The notes beneath the pieces are model-generated. The model was not told the origin of the DNA and searched no databases. It was given only the letters and a program-made list of their open reading frames with translations. Below, piece by piece: positions 11,481 to 23,700 of a DNA stretch of 64,000 nt. Source of the DNA: Trifolium pratense (taxonomy: Eukaryota; Streptophyta; Magnoliopsida; Fabales; Fabaceae). The DNA is taken from contig NC_060060.1 in the NCBI RefSeq assembly GCF_020283565.1, forward strand, positions 2,294,001 to 2,358,000, read 5' to 3'. Position numbers and translations under genes: made by a program. Position 1 is the stretch's first letter. Each line of letters opens with the position of its first letter.

Positions 11481-12560
11481 TTGGAATGGAAACAGTAAGA
11501 GAATAATTCCAATTCAAGTTTAAGAGCATTTCCACTTAGAATCAACTTATTTAAGCTATAACATATTTTAATCTTAAACGTTCATTTTGATCTCATATTT
11601 TTATTCAATCCCAAGTTGTATTGATCATCTTTTCTTGTTAAAATAGAAACGCAATAGTACCATTTCATTCAAAACAAAGGATAGTCCTTAACAATAAAAT
11701 TTTATCGTTAAACAATAACACTCACTGCCTTGTAAGTTGTAACTACCTCATGGTAGATGATAGTGTACATGTTTGTGTAGGTTACTTTAGGTGCACTCTC
11801 CCTCTCCTATAAGAGTTGACTGTGCAACTAACTTCATTTTTGAAGTGAACAATAATGGTTTCACTCAACTTCATCATTCTTTCTCTTTACTGCCTATTAC
11901 TTTAACATGGTATCAACCGCCTTTAAGATTCAATTTCGCTGCCGTAACTGATTTGTAACCGTCTTCTCCACCAAAGTGCCACCGCATGTAGCTACACCGG
12001 ACCGTGCTTCTGATCAATCCTCTCCATTTTTCGTTCATCTGAGTGGTGGACTGTGGACCAAAGTTTTAAATTGCGGTCCGCATCCGCATTTGCGGCCGCG
12101 GTATTGCTGATGTTGTAGTCTCCCCAATCGCATCGCACCGCAATTGCGGTGTGATCTTAATTCACGTGTACGGCTGCATCGTAACCGCATCAGACGTTTT
12201 CAGCGATATTTTGTTCAAATTTTTTCACCAAAAATTAAATTTATGGACTTCAAATCCTAATTTGTGTCAAATCTAATGAAAAATCTTACTTTTAACAATC
12301 TCTCAACCGTATTTTTAAAGAACATTCAAATTAATGTTTATGGAAAAAATCAAGACTATACAATAGTGGATAAATAGTGTAGTTACATATTACTTTCATT
12401 TTATATAGCCTTCATTTTTAGGAGGCCTGATGCCACAGCACATGTTGCATATGTGTCTGGGTCGGGCCTGGTCTAGATATATTAGTTTTATGATGAATCT
12501 AAAAAATAATTTTTTTTTTATAATAAGGACCCATGGGAGTATAAAATTTATTTTCTTTTA
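11481..12560. other. No gene seen
   Basis: AT-rich intergenic DNA. At 12063-12190 is a GC-richer stretch beginning GTTTTAAATTGCGGTCCGC, with repeated GCGG/CCGC words. It looks like a MITE fragment, but no paired ends or TSD were found. Confidence 0.4.
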
Positions 12561-12951
12561 GAGTCCGTTTGTTATAGCTTATTTTAGAAAAAAAAAATTA
12601 TTTTTTTTATAAAAATAATCACTTTTAATTGTTTTGTATCTGTTTGTTATATATTTTTAAAATAATCAGAAGCTAAAAATAATCAGAAAACAGCTAAAAA
12701 TGATAAACTAATAAGAGTAGCTTATAAAATAATAGATTTTTTTAGGGGATAGAGAAAAGAAATGTTAAAATAAGAAAGTTATTTGTAATTAAAAAAACAA
12801 ACTAAAGAATATTTTATTTAAAAAAAGTGATTTTTATTATAATAAACAAACACAAAGTAAATTCAAATTTTTTAAAAATTTCTAAAAACTAATTTTTAAA
12901 TTATTTTACATCAAAATCACTATTGTTTTTTAATAGGTAACAAACGGACCC
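12561..12951. mobile_element. Tourist-like (PIF/Harbinger) MITE
   Basis: The left end GAGTCCGTTTGTTA (12561-12574) is the inverted match, with one mismatch, of the right end TAACAAACGGACCC (12938-12951). Both ends are flanked by the trinucleotide TTA (12558-12560 and 12952-12954), the standard PIF/Harbinger target duplication. The 391-bp interior is AT-rich and non-coding. Confidence 0.85.
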
Positions 12952-13294
12952 TTAGTTCTAGCATGGCCCAAAAGTTTGTTTCCCTTGATCGAGCTTATTC
13001 TGTTAAGGAACAGTAGTTTACTTTACCACCCCAACCCCAATTTTGATTTGAAACGGAAATATATTAAATTAGTTAAAGTTTAAGAATGAACGAAGGGCTA
13101 AAAGCGTAAAACACCTCAGTCCTACCTCATCCACTTTTTAATTCTTCGCGCTTGAAGATTATTTAACAGTTTCTCCACTTTTTATGACTCCCCAAAACAC
13201 TAATTTTGATGATTTCAAACACAAACCCTAAAATCATCACTGATCAGAAGATTTACCACTGGCAGCACTCATAAAATTCATTCAGTCTTCCACA

Positions 13295-14968
13295 ATGCAA
13301 ACGAATATAACTTCTCAACAAATCGTTGCAGAACCATTACCCGATGATTGTTGGGAATCTATCTTTAGATTCGTCATCAACGATGACGATGATTGCAACA
13401 ACAATAACTACTTGAATTCTCTATCTCTTGTCTCCAAACGGTTCCTCTCCATAATTGATCGTTTCCGATTCTCACTTATTGTCTATCATGAATTATCATG
13501 TTGTCACCTCTTCAAACGATTTACCAACCTCAATTCCCTCAACCTCACAGGCAACTACATTGACCTCGACAATCTTCTCATCGAAATCTCGAGTTTCCCA
13601 TTGAAACAACTCACATCACTCAATCTCTCCAACCAATATACCATTCCTACAATTGGGTTGCGAACTTTTTCACAAAAGATTACAACTTTGACCTCTCTCA
13701 CTTGTTCCAATATTTGTCATTTCAATAGCACTTATCTGTTCCTCATCGCCGAGTGTTTCCCTTTACTTGAAGAACTTGATCTCAGTTACCCCTCAGGTTG
13801 CAGATTTTACACCGGCTATCCCGATGGGATAGAGGTTCTTTCACTTGCACTTATTAAACTACGCAAGGTTAATCTTTCTGGATTTCCAATAGACAACCAA
13901 TCGCTTTTCCACTTGTTCAAAAATTGTAAGTATCTTGAAGAGGTCGTCATATTTTGGTGTGATCGGTATGATGAAATAACCAAGGAAGGACTTGCTTTTG
14001 CTCTCAGTGAGAGACCAACATTGAAGTCTTTATCGTTTTCCATTACTCCTTCAAATCTGGAGTATAGTGGAGTGTTCGTTACTTCACATTTTATTAACTC
14101 TTTGGTGAGTTTGAAGGGTTTGACTTGTCTTGTTTTGCATCGGTTGAAGATCTCAGATCGGTTGCTCTACTCTATTGCAAAGGAAGGTCTTCCTTTGACG
14201 AGGCTTGTCCTACGATATTGCACCGGACATAGTTATGATGGCATCTTTTGTTTGTTATGGAATAGTCAATGTTTACAACATTTGGATCTTCATAAGACTG
14301 ATTTTCTGAATGATCAACATGTTGTCGAATTGTCTTCTTTTCTTGGTGATTTGGTATCCATAAACCTTACCATTTGCAGGAAGCTCACATATTTAGCTTT
14401 GTTTGCACTTCTTAAGAATTGTCCTTCACTTAGTGAGATCAAATTGGAAAGAATTGGGAGTGCTGTTGTAGAGAATTATGATTCTTTGGTGGAGTTTGGT
14501 GTATACCCTCAATTAAAGTCTCTCTATTTGGGTCAAAATTCTTGGTTAAATGATGAAAGCATCATAATGTTTGCTTCCGTTTTCCCCAATTTACAAATGT
14601 TTGATTTGAATTATTGTTGTAACATATCCGAAGGTATTTGTCAAGTTTTAACAAAATGTTCTAAGATTAAGCATTTGAACTTAGCTGGTTGTTCAAAAGT
14701 GAAGATGCATCAAATGAACTTTGCAGTTCCCAAGCTAGAGGTGTTGAACTTGTCAGATACAGAGGTAGATGATGAATCACTCTGTGTAATTTCAAAGAAT
14801 TGTTGTGGGCTTTTGCAACTATTGCTTAAATATTGTAATGGTGTCACAGAGAAGGGAGTTAAACACGTGGTAGAAAACTGCACACAACTGAGAGAGGTTG
14901 TCGTCGAGGGGAGTGACAAATACAGGGAACTTTTCTCGCGTTTTGGTTACCCATACCATTTTCACTAG
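13295..14968 (+). CDS. F-box/LRR protein (copy 2), 557 aa
   Basis: This is an unbroken single-exon gene paralogous to the one at 8100-9815. The F-box covers about residues 14-58 (PLPDDCWESIFRFVINDDDD, then LNSLSLVSKRFLSI), and LRRs continue to the C-terminus (for example LKHLNLAGCSKV and LEVLNLSDTEVDDESL). The leader is much shorter than in copy 1 and lacks its basic stretch. Conserved words such as LIAECFPLL, FPNLQ and CGLLQLLL align copy 1 and copy 2 without gaps of note. By family it is a probable SCF substrate receptor of unknown target. The shared flanks suggest tandem duplication. Confidence 0.9.
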   Translation: MQTNITSQQIVAEPLPDDCWESIFRFVINDDDDCNNNNYLNSLSLVSKRFLSIIDRFRFSLIVYHELSCCHLFKRFTNLNSLNLTGNYIDLDNLLIEISSFPLKQLTSLNLSNQYTIPTIGLRTFSQKITTLTSLTCSNICHFNSTYLFLIAECFPLLEELDLSYPSGCRFYTGYPDGIEVLSLALIKLRKVNLSGFPIDNQSLFHLFKNCKYLEEVVIFWCDRYDEITKEGLAFALSERPTLKSLSFSITPSNLEYSGVFVTSHFINSLVSLKGLTCLVLHRLKISDRLLYSIAKEGLPLTRLVLRYCTGHSYDGIFCLLWNSQCLQHLDLHKTDFLNDQHVVELSSFLGDLVSINLTICRKLTYLALFALLKNCPSLSEIKLERIGSAVVENYDSLVEFGVYPQLKSLYLGQNSWLNDESIIMFASVFPNLQMFDLNYCCNISEGICQVLTKCSKIKHLNLAGCSKVKMHQMNFAVPKLEVLNLSDTEVDDESLCVISKNCCGLLQLLLKYCNGVTEKGVKHVVENCTQLREVVVEGSDKYRELFSRFGYPYHFH

Positions 14969-15850
14969 TATTCTAAAAGTGTTGCAGTGTTGTTAAATGG
15001 CGCACCATGACGGATTGACAGATTTTTAACAACTGCCATAGGCAATTTGTGAAGGAATGCCGATGCCTGTCTTCGCTAGGCCGCAATGGGTGTTTGTTTA
15101 TATGGCGGACTATTGGTCTTAGGTCATTAACAACACTTACACTTGGATAACTCACTGGTAGCATCAGTTTGACAGTTTAATTTTCTCTAATGTTATTTTT
15201 TTGAATTTTCCATGTGTCCTTTCAACTTTTGATATCACACTTTATGTTATTTCCTTTTGCACAAAACACTTGGAAATAATGATGAGTATTTTTGAAGGAT
15301 ATATGATGTGTTCCTAAGTGTGTTCTGCATAACTTTCTATGGTATATAACTAATTGAATAATGATAAGTGTTTGAATAAGGCGTATATAATGATGATAAG
15401 TGTTTTAAGTATGATAACTTATATATGTTGAACTTGATGATATGTGTACGGATTTGAATCCTCTCCAATTTTCCCTCATGTTTACTGTCCTTTTGTTTAA
15501 TGCAATGGTTGATATATGAAGGAAGAGAGAGAATCAACCAACATCAACCATTGGATTAAGCAAAAGGAGAGAAAACATGAGGAAAAATTGGAGAGGATCG
15601 ATCCTATGTGTACCTAAGTGTATTTTGTTTGGCTTTGAGAATAATCATGATATAACCTAGTGAGGTTTCTTCATAAATTTCTATTATGGTTAGTAAGAAT
15701 TATATTTTGAAGTAAATAAGGCAAATAAAAGTGTTAGAAACATATGTTTGTTTGTGCACAACTCTCTATCCAGTCCTTATATAAAAATATATAATTCACA
15801 TATGTTCTTGCACATATATTTGATAATTAACTCGGTGTACAAAAATTATA
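14969..15850. other. No gene seen
   Basis: The 3' flank of the second F-box gene. The stretch at 14990-15140 contains GTTAAATGGCG, CCGCAATGG and ATGGCGGACTA words that resemble a decayed MITE. An inverted match of about 40 bp links 15459-15500 (GAATCCTCTCCAATTTTCCC) with 15565-15600 (GGAAAAATTGGAGAGGAT), forming a possible hairpin about 140 nt long. Confidence 0.4.
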
Positions 15851-16267
15851 GGCTTAAATATGCAAAAGGTCTCTGCACTTACGGGTCATTTGAGTTTCAG
15901 TTCCTGCATTTTAAAATCCTTTCATTTTGCCACTGCACTTTCATTTTACTTTAAAAATGGTCCATGAACCCATTTTTGTTGAAATGACACATTTTTTCAT
16001 GATGTGTCAATTTTATTTTACTTTTAAAAAAGTACTTATTTAAGGGTATTTTGATCGATTCACTGCAAAATTAAATGAGTTATCAACTCTAAAGTCCAGT
16101 CAACAGTGACAGATCAGCAAAAATGTGTCATTTCAACAAAAAAAAAAGGTATGAAGACCATTTTTAAAGTAAAATGAAAGTGCAGTGGCAAAATGAAATG
16201 TTTTTAAAATGCAGGGACTAAAACTCAAATGACTCGTAAGTGCAGGGACCTTTTGCATATTTAACCC
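15851..16267. mobile_element. MITE with long inverted repeats (Mutator-like)
   Basis: The first about 145 bp, starting GGCTTAAATATGCAAAAGGT, are repeated inverted at the right end (CTTTTGCATATTTAACCC, ending 16267). Matching runs on almost to the centre. The flanks are AAAAATTATA on the left and AAAAATATATA on the right, an imperfect 9-10-bp TSD. This fits Mutator-type insertion. It is non-coding and could fold into a long hairpin RNA. Confidence 0.8.
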
Positions 16268-17763
16268 AAAAATATATAGTGCGTGCAAGCATGAGTAAAC
16301 AGAAAAATAGAACTTCTGAGATTGTAGTAATCATATTAGAATTAGTATAAAAATAACAATTTAGTTTTGAGATGTGATTAGTTGCTATAGTAAGTTTTAC
16401 ATTCATTTGAGCCTTTTAAAATTATCGATGTAGTTAGTATTGAGGTTGCAAGTTCCTTAATTAACATTCCCAATATTTATATCAAAATTGGTCTCTAAAT
16501 ATATCAAAATTGCAAATACATTCCTAGTGTCTTTCTTGTTAGTAACAATCACCGGCCAACGAGAATGAACCCTCCCTGTTTTGTCAAATGGAGCAAAGTC
16601 GTCTGACTCTGAGCCACAAAGTATCTTCTTTACTCTTTTTCATCAACTTCTTCAACATCTGAAAACATTGAATATTTAAAAGGCTGAACATAAGAAAATT
16701 AAATAAGTAAAAGTCTTCAAGGTTGTACATACCGGGTAACAAGATTAGAAGCTCAGTTATATTACCAGTATGAGAATTCAACTTGCATATTCTACCTTGA
16801 AAAAGGTAACATGTTTATAAGATAAGATGCATTTATAATATGGACGTGCTAAATAAATTTATTTTATAGTTGCTAAGGATTATTTGTAAACACACCTACT
16901 ATAACATTTCGATGCTTTCTCTCCCGACCCCCGTGAGTTCATCATGTTTGTATGTTAAAATTAAAAACAAAGAAACAAAAAAAGTATCTTTGTAAATAGG
17001 CAGTCGAGATATATTAAGTTGAGTTCCACTATAAAATAGATTAGGCTGGCTGGTTAACTCAAGGATGGGTTAATATGATCGAATTCAAATGCAAAACATG
17101 ATTGTGTTCAAGAGATTGAATTTAGACGCGGATGTTGTAAAGAATAACAAGGATGTATCTTAATATCTACAACACTGCTGTAGATGAAGCGTTACAATAG
17201 CAACCATGAAGGTCTCAAAGGACTATCACGATTGTAAAATGGTGCCAGACTTTGCAATAACCAAAGAGGGTGTACTTCATTTTTCTCTATTTTTCAAGAC
17301 TGGAGCAGTTAATTTCAAGAAGGGCGTGCTCCTGGATTTCTTTGTAAATAATTCTCGAGATGCATCGGTGTATAACTGTAAAAGTGGTCCATCCTCAACA
17401 TACCCTAAGTTATCATTTAAAAGATTTGAAGTTGAAATAAATTAAATAAATAACAAGGCATTTTGAAACAATAATTTTATCCAGTTCGGGAATTAAATTA
17501 TAGGATAAACTAATAATACATGGATTTCTCCCTAATACAACAATTTTGTACAAATATTGGAGCTTTTCGGTAACACTGTTACGTCAAATAAGCTCGAATC
17601 CTATGTGAATGTCCTACAAAACTGAAGTCAGTGCTTGTTATCCGGAAATTAGACGGGAGTGATGGATGCACGAACGAATGCTCCTCCAGCATTTGTGATG
17701 CGTTTTATACACAATTAGCCGAAAGCAAATATATTACTCAAATCTTGCTCTTCAAATGTAGAG
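16268..17763. other. No gene seen; 3' flank of CDC27B
   Basis: AT-rich DNA with only short, unsupported open frames. One of these, at 17206-17445, has 79 codons and a weak resemblance to nothing I recognise. The region contains the 3' UTR of the minus-strand gene ending at 17764. Confidence 0.4.
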
Positions 17764-20700
17764 TTACATGTTGTCTTCTAACTCATCAGGGAGATACAAT
17801 TTCTCAATGGCAGCCTGTTTGAACAGAATAAGAAGCTTCAATTCACATGGGAAAAATAAATGAAAAATTACAATAACCAGAAGCAATTGAACATTCGTCA
17901 AAGTAACAGAAAGCAGAAAAATGAGTGAACTGGTAAAATGTTAGTGTGTTCGGAATCAATGTAAAAGGATTACTATTGTAAGCTAATCACCTTAATGGTG
18001 GCAGCATCTGTTGCAGTTGGTTTCAAATCCAAAGCAATACCATAATGAAACATTGCTCTTTCATGCATGTTACGCCTTTTATAGATATTGCCCATCAAAG
18101 CAAAGACACTGCTTTCGTAGGGAGCATACTCTTTAAGCTCCTCTAGGACTTCCAAAGCCTCGTCAAATCTTTCCAGGCCAATTAGTATGTTGGCCTTTTG
18201 ATACATCGGGAGTAGATTTTTCTTATCTGCTAAAATAGCTTTCTCCATCACAACCAACGCTTCCTCGCTTCTCTGTGAAATCAGTAAAATCATAATTTCA
18301 TAATTTAGGATACAAAACAAGAGCAATAGATAACTGCAGTTCTAGTTTGTACTGCCAAGTTGAGTACAGCAAGAGATTAACCTTCAGAAAATGCAAAGCA
18401 GTTCCATGATATGTCAATATCACAGAAGATTTTCGGTTTATTTGGAAAGCCATACGGAAATGATGTTCCGAGAACTCAAATTTTTCTTGGCGGAGATATA
18501 ACATTCCAAGTCCATACCATGCATTATAGTGTCTTTCGTCAACCATGAGTGCACTCTGATAGCTCTTAATCCCATTTTCATAATCTTCTTGCGCAACATA
18601 CCTACAAGTGGAAATGAATTACACTAAAAGAAAGAGCATGTAGGCATGTGTATCATAAAGAAAAGGACAATGTTCTTACTCATGTCCACAAAGGGTATGT
18701 GCATATGCAAATCTTGGATTCAGTTGAACAGCTCGTTGAAAATTTTTCAGTGCAGTTTCATGATCTTTCTGCAGGCTGTAGCAATTTCCCATGGCACACC
18801 TGCCACAGCATTTAACAGACAGCAGGATAAATGATGAGTCGGAAAAACAAAAACAACAAAAGTGAAATATAACAAAACTGAATAGAAGAAAAAGGTAAAA
18901 GCTTTAGACTCTAAATCTGAACAATTTTGAGCAAGAACAATCTGCCATGCTTGAATAGCAAGGCTTCACATGCTATGCAGATATATCAAGTGAGCCAAAA
19001 TATACATGGATGTCTTATGGAAAATCAATATATCATATACTGCTAAATGCATCAGCATATTTATAGAAAGGGTACATTAAAAGTAGGCACCATAATATCA
19101 TATATCTATACAAATGTGTTTACTTATTTTTTTGCAAAAACAAGACAGCTTGGATTGGTGCATTTGTGTTCGCACACAAGATGCAGTTTTAAGCCTTTTA
19201 GCAAAACGCTTGGTAAAAAAAAAAGCCTTTTAGCAAAACGAGGAAAGACAATAGTGGGTGCATACGACCTTCAAAGGAAGCTATTTCAGTCAGAAAAAAT
19301 ACACAGTACAGTACACCAAATAATAAAAAGAAAGTTCCATGTGTACCTACCAAGATTGAGGAGCTAACCGGTCAGTTGAAATCAGTTCCTGTGCCAAGTA
19401 GCTTAGCTTCATATCCTCCTTTAAATGCTGAACCACAACCACAGATAAGTCTTTTGGTCAAGCAGGGAACATGCAGGTATGCATGTAAAATTCTAAATTT
19501 GAAGCGGGAGTAGGAAGCTTAAGAAATACAAGGATGTAGTGTTAAGACAATTATAGCCATATATCATTATCAACGTCGAGTTTGTAATTTGTACACAACA
19601 ATCATCAAACAAATAACCTTTTAAATAAAGAGTAGTGATATTTGTACAACAAATTTTGTGACAACTTTTGGGACAACATTTTTTCCCATCCATCTTTTGA
19701 AACAAAAATAATAACGTAAGAGAGAAGAAAAAAGAGTAAAAACACAATGAGAGTATGAGAGAGAAAGTTGTCTCCAAAGTTGTCCAAAAATGATTGTACA
19801 AATATCATTTCACTTAAATAAATAGCCAGCAACATCAAATTAATAGTAGCCTCAAACATATCCCACAGCAGCAAATGTAGGCAAGCTGCCTTAATCAAGG
19901 ACATCAAAGAGTCCTAAATGCAACAAAGAGAGACGGGTTTGCTTTTTACAAAGAAAATGTATATCAACTCACATAAAGGACTGTTGAGTATATATCCATT
20001 CCTTCCAAACTATAAGGTGCAATTTGACGTGCAAGACTAAAGACCCGATCAGCTTCTAAATTATCAACTAACTCATAGTGTGCCTTCCCAACCTGCATCA
20101 AAACATATTCAAAGTAACATGACAAGATATTAGCGTTATGCACCTCGAAGAATATCTGATACAAGACACATAAAAGAAACCAGTGGCATATAAACCAACC
20201 AGCTTTAACAACAACTATCAAACATTTTCTCTGAGTGGGTAAAATGAATCAAATTAACCAATAACCATACTATTGGAGCATATACCAGTTACAGACACAA
20301 AGTCAAAATAGTTAGCTAGGCTTTATTGTTTTGTGATTCTCTGTCTGCAAGTACACCATTCTAGCATAGACCTTAGCTATTTGTATATATACTAAGCCTT
20401 GTACACATTTCTGAAATAATGAAAGAATGGTTTTTCATTCCCTTTTCTCTCTTTTCATAATATTAATATGTTATCAGTTTCCTTCAATTGGAAGGTTGTT
20501 ACGATCCTAACCGTTTTCTAACAGTTTTCGCTGCAATTTCCCAAATCTTCATCTTCTTCCTTGAGCTTCTTGCTCAATTCTTCACAATTTTTTCTTCGTT
20601 TCTCTGCAACCTCGCTGAACTTTCACCATGCCTCCTCGTGTTGCTCCGATTCCAGCTCTGATTCCACCGAACAATTCCGATTCCTTTCTCTATGTTCATC

Positions 20701-23700
20701 CTAGTGAAAGACCGAATTTGGTGACTGTTACTCCTCAACTCACCAGCGGCAACTACCTCGCATGGAGTCATTCAATGTGTCGCGCTTTAGGTGCCAAGAA
20801 CAAGCTCGCACTTCTCGATCGTTCAATTCCTATTCCCGATGCTTTGGATCTGAATCGTTCTGCTTGGGAACGATGTAATCACCTTGTACACTCGTGGATC
20901 ATCAACTCTGTTTCGGAATCTATTGCTCAGACACTCGTATTCCATGAAAACGCCATTGATGCTTGGGAGGATATTCAAGAACGCTTCGCCAAAGCATATC
21001 GGATTCGTATTGTTTCGTTGCGATCTGCACTTCACACTCTCAAGCAAGGTAATCACTCTGTCTTGATTACTATACTGAAATGAGAGTTCTATGGGAGGAA
21101 TTGAATTCGCACCGTCCCATACCTCACTGTACTTGTGTGCATCCATGCCGTTGCGATGCTATGTGCATGGCACGCGCCTATCGTGAAGAAGATCAAATCA
21201 TTCAATTCTTAACTGGCCTGAATGATCACTTCTCTGTTGTGAAGACTCAAGTCTTGTTGATGGATCCTTTGCCTACTATTAACAAAGTGTATTCTCTAGT
21301 AGTGCAAGAAGAAAGTAATCATGCTATGATTGATCCTATTGTTCCTAATTCTGATGATAGCAATGTCCTTGTGAATGCCTCTGATGCACGAAAGCCATTC
21401 AATCGTGGTAAATCACTTATGAACTCTGGAAAAGGTAAAGGTGATACAAGGCATTGCACTTTCTGTGACAAGAATGGCCACACAGTTGATTGGTGCTATA
21501 AGAAACATGGCAATCCTAATATTCGATCCAATACTGGTGTGAATTTGGTTAATTCTGATAATGTGGATTCTACTACTGCTAATGGTAACTCTGATTTGGT
21601 AGCTTCAAGTTCTGATGCTAATATTTCTCAAGAGAAGTATGATCAACTTGTGAACTTGCTCCAACAAGCTAATTTGATTGCCTCAGCTTCTCCCACTGTT
21701 GGCCCTAGCTCAAACCACATTCACACCACCTCTGTCCCTGCAACAGGTATAACCTCCTCTCTTGACTTTGTATAATCCATTCACAGTATTGTTTCTTGTT
21801 CGGTTCAATCTAATGCCAATTTTTGGCTCATAGATTCTGGTGCCAATGATCACATATGTTCTTCCCTAGATTGGTTTAGTTCCTTGTACAAAATTAAACC
21901 TATACGTGTTAATTTGCCTAATGGTAACTCTGTCATTGTTAAGCATGCTGGTAATGTGCATTTCACACCTCATTTATATCTCACAAATGTGCTCTATTCT
22001 TCAAAATTTAGACTTAATCTAATTTCTGTTTCTAAGCTGTGTACTAATATTGCTTGTTCTGTTCAATTTTCTTCTCAAAAATGTGTCATGCAGGACTTGA
22101 AGTCCAACAAGATGATTGGTTTGAGTGATCAAGCAGATGGTCTTTTTTGTTTGATGATTGATGGAGCTTATCCATCTATGCCATCTTTAGTTTCCTTTCC
22201 TGCAAATAAATGTGTCAATTGACTCAATTCAGTTTGTAACAATAGAAGTATTAATGCTACTTCTATCATACCTTTTCATGCTTTATGGCACTTTAGGCTA
22301 GGCCATTTGTCTCATAGAAGACTTTCACATATGTCTCAAATGTATCATGATATTCATAATGATAATAAAGCTGCTTGTGACGTTTGTCACTATGCAAGAC
22401 AAAAGAAACTTGCCTTTCCTCATAGTACTTCGGTTTCCAATTCCGTTTTTGAACTTTTACACTTTGATATACGGGGACCTTTGTCCATTGCTTTTGTACA
22501 TAATCACAGATATTTTTTAACTATAGTTGATGACTATAGCAGATATACTTGGATCATTTTGTTAAAATCTAAAGCAGAAGTTTCCACTTGTGTCCAAAAT
22601 TTTATCATTTCTATTCAAACTCGATATAAAATCACACGTAAAACTATAAGAAGTGACAATGGTCCAGAATTCTTACTTGATTCTTTTTATGCCTCCCATG
22701 GTATTTTACATCAAAAATCCTGTGCTGAAACACCTCAACAAAATGGGAGGGTTGAAAGAAAACATCAACACTTACTTAATGTAGGTCGTGCCCTTTTGTT
22801 TCAATCCAAATTGCCTAAAACCTTCTGGTCTTATGCCGTTTTGTATGCTACTTTTCTTATCAATAGAATCACTACACCTACCCTGCACAACAAGTCACCA
22901 TATCAGCTCTTTCATAATTCCATACCTGATATGTCCCTGTTCAAAGTCTTTGGCTCTTTATGTTTTGCTACTACCCTCACATCTCATCAAACTAAACATG
23001 ATCCTAGAGCTAGAAAATCTGTTTTCTTGGGTTACAAATCAGGCTACAAAGGTTATGTTCTTTATGATTTATCCTCAAGAGAAATCTTTATATCTAGACA
23101 TGTAACTTTTCATGAACATGTCTTGCCCTATCCTAGCTCTACTTCAAATCCCACTTCAAATTGGGATTATGTTCCATCGAATCACAGTCCTGCTGCCCCT
23201 ATTTCTAATTCAAATGACACCAATGTTCCTCCTCTTGTCACTACATCTAGTGACACTACTGTGTCTACATCTTCCCCTTCCTCTCCACCTAATCCTACTT
23301 CTTCTCATAGACGTTCCACTAGACCTAAACAAATTCCTCCTTAACTAAAAGATTATGTCTGCAATGCTTTAGATCACTCATCCATGAAATCTTCAGGTAT
23401 TGCTTATCCTATGTTTCATTTCATATCAAAATTTGTCTAACCCTCACTACACACACTGAACCCAAATCTTATGCTGAGGCCATCAAATTTGATTGCCGGA
23501 AACAAGCTATGCAAGTTGAGCTGCAAGCTCTTGAGGCTACTGGTACTTGGATTCTTGTTGACTTACCACATCATGTGAAGCCAATTGGTTGTAGATGGGT
23601 CTACAAAGTTAAGCATCATGCAGATGGCACTGTGGAGAGATATAAAGCCCGATTAGTGGCTAAGGGCTTTAATCAAATTGAAGGATTGGACTACTTTGAT

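Noticed and set aside
17206..17445. 79-codon open frame as a gene
   Set aside because: No motif or supporting context could be seen; possible but not supportable.
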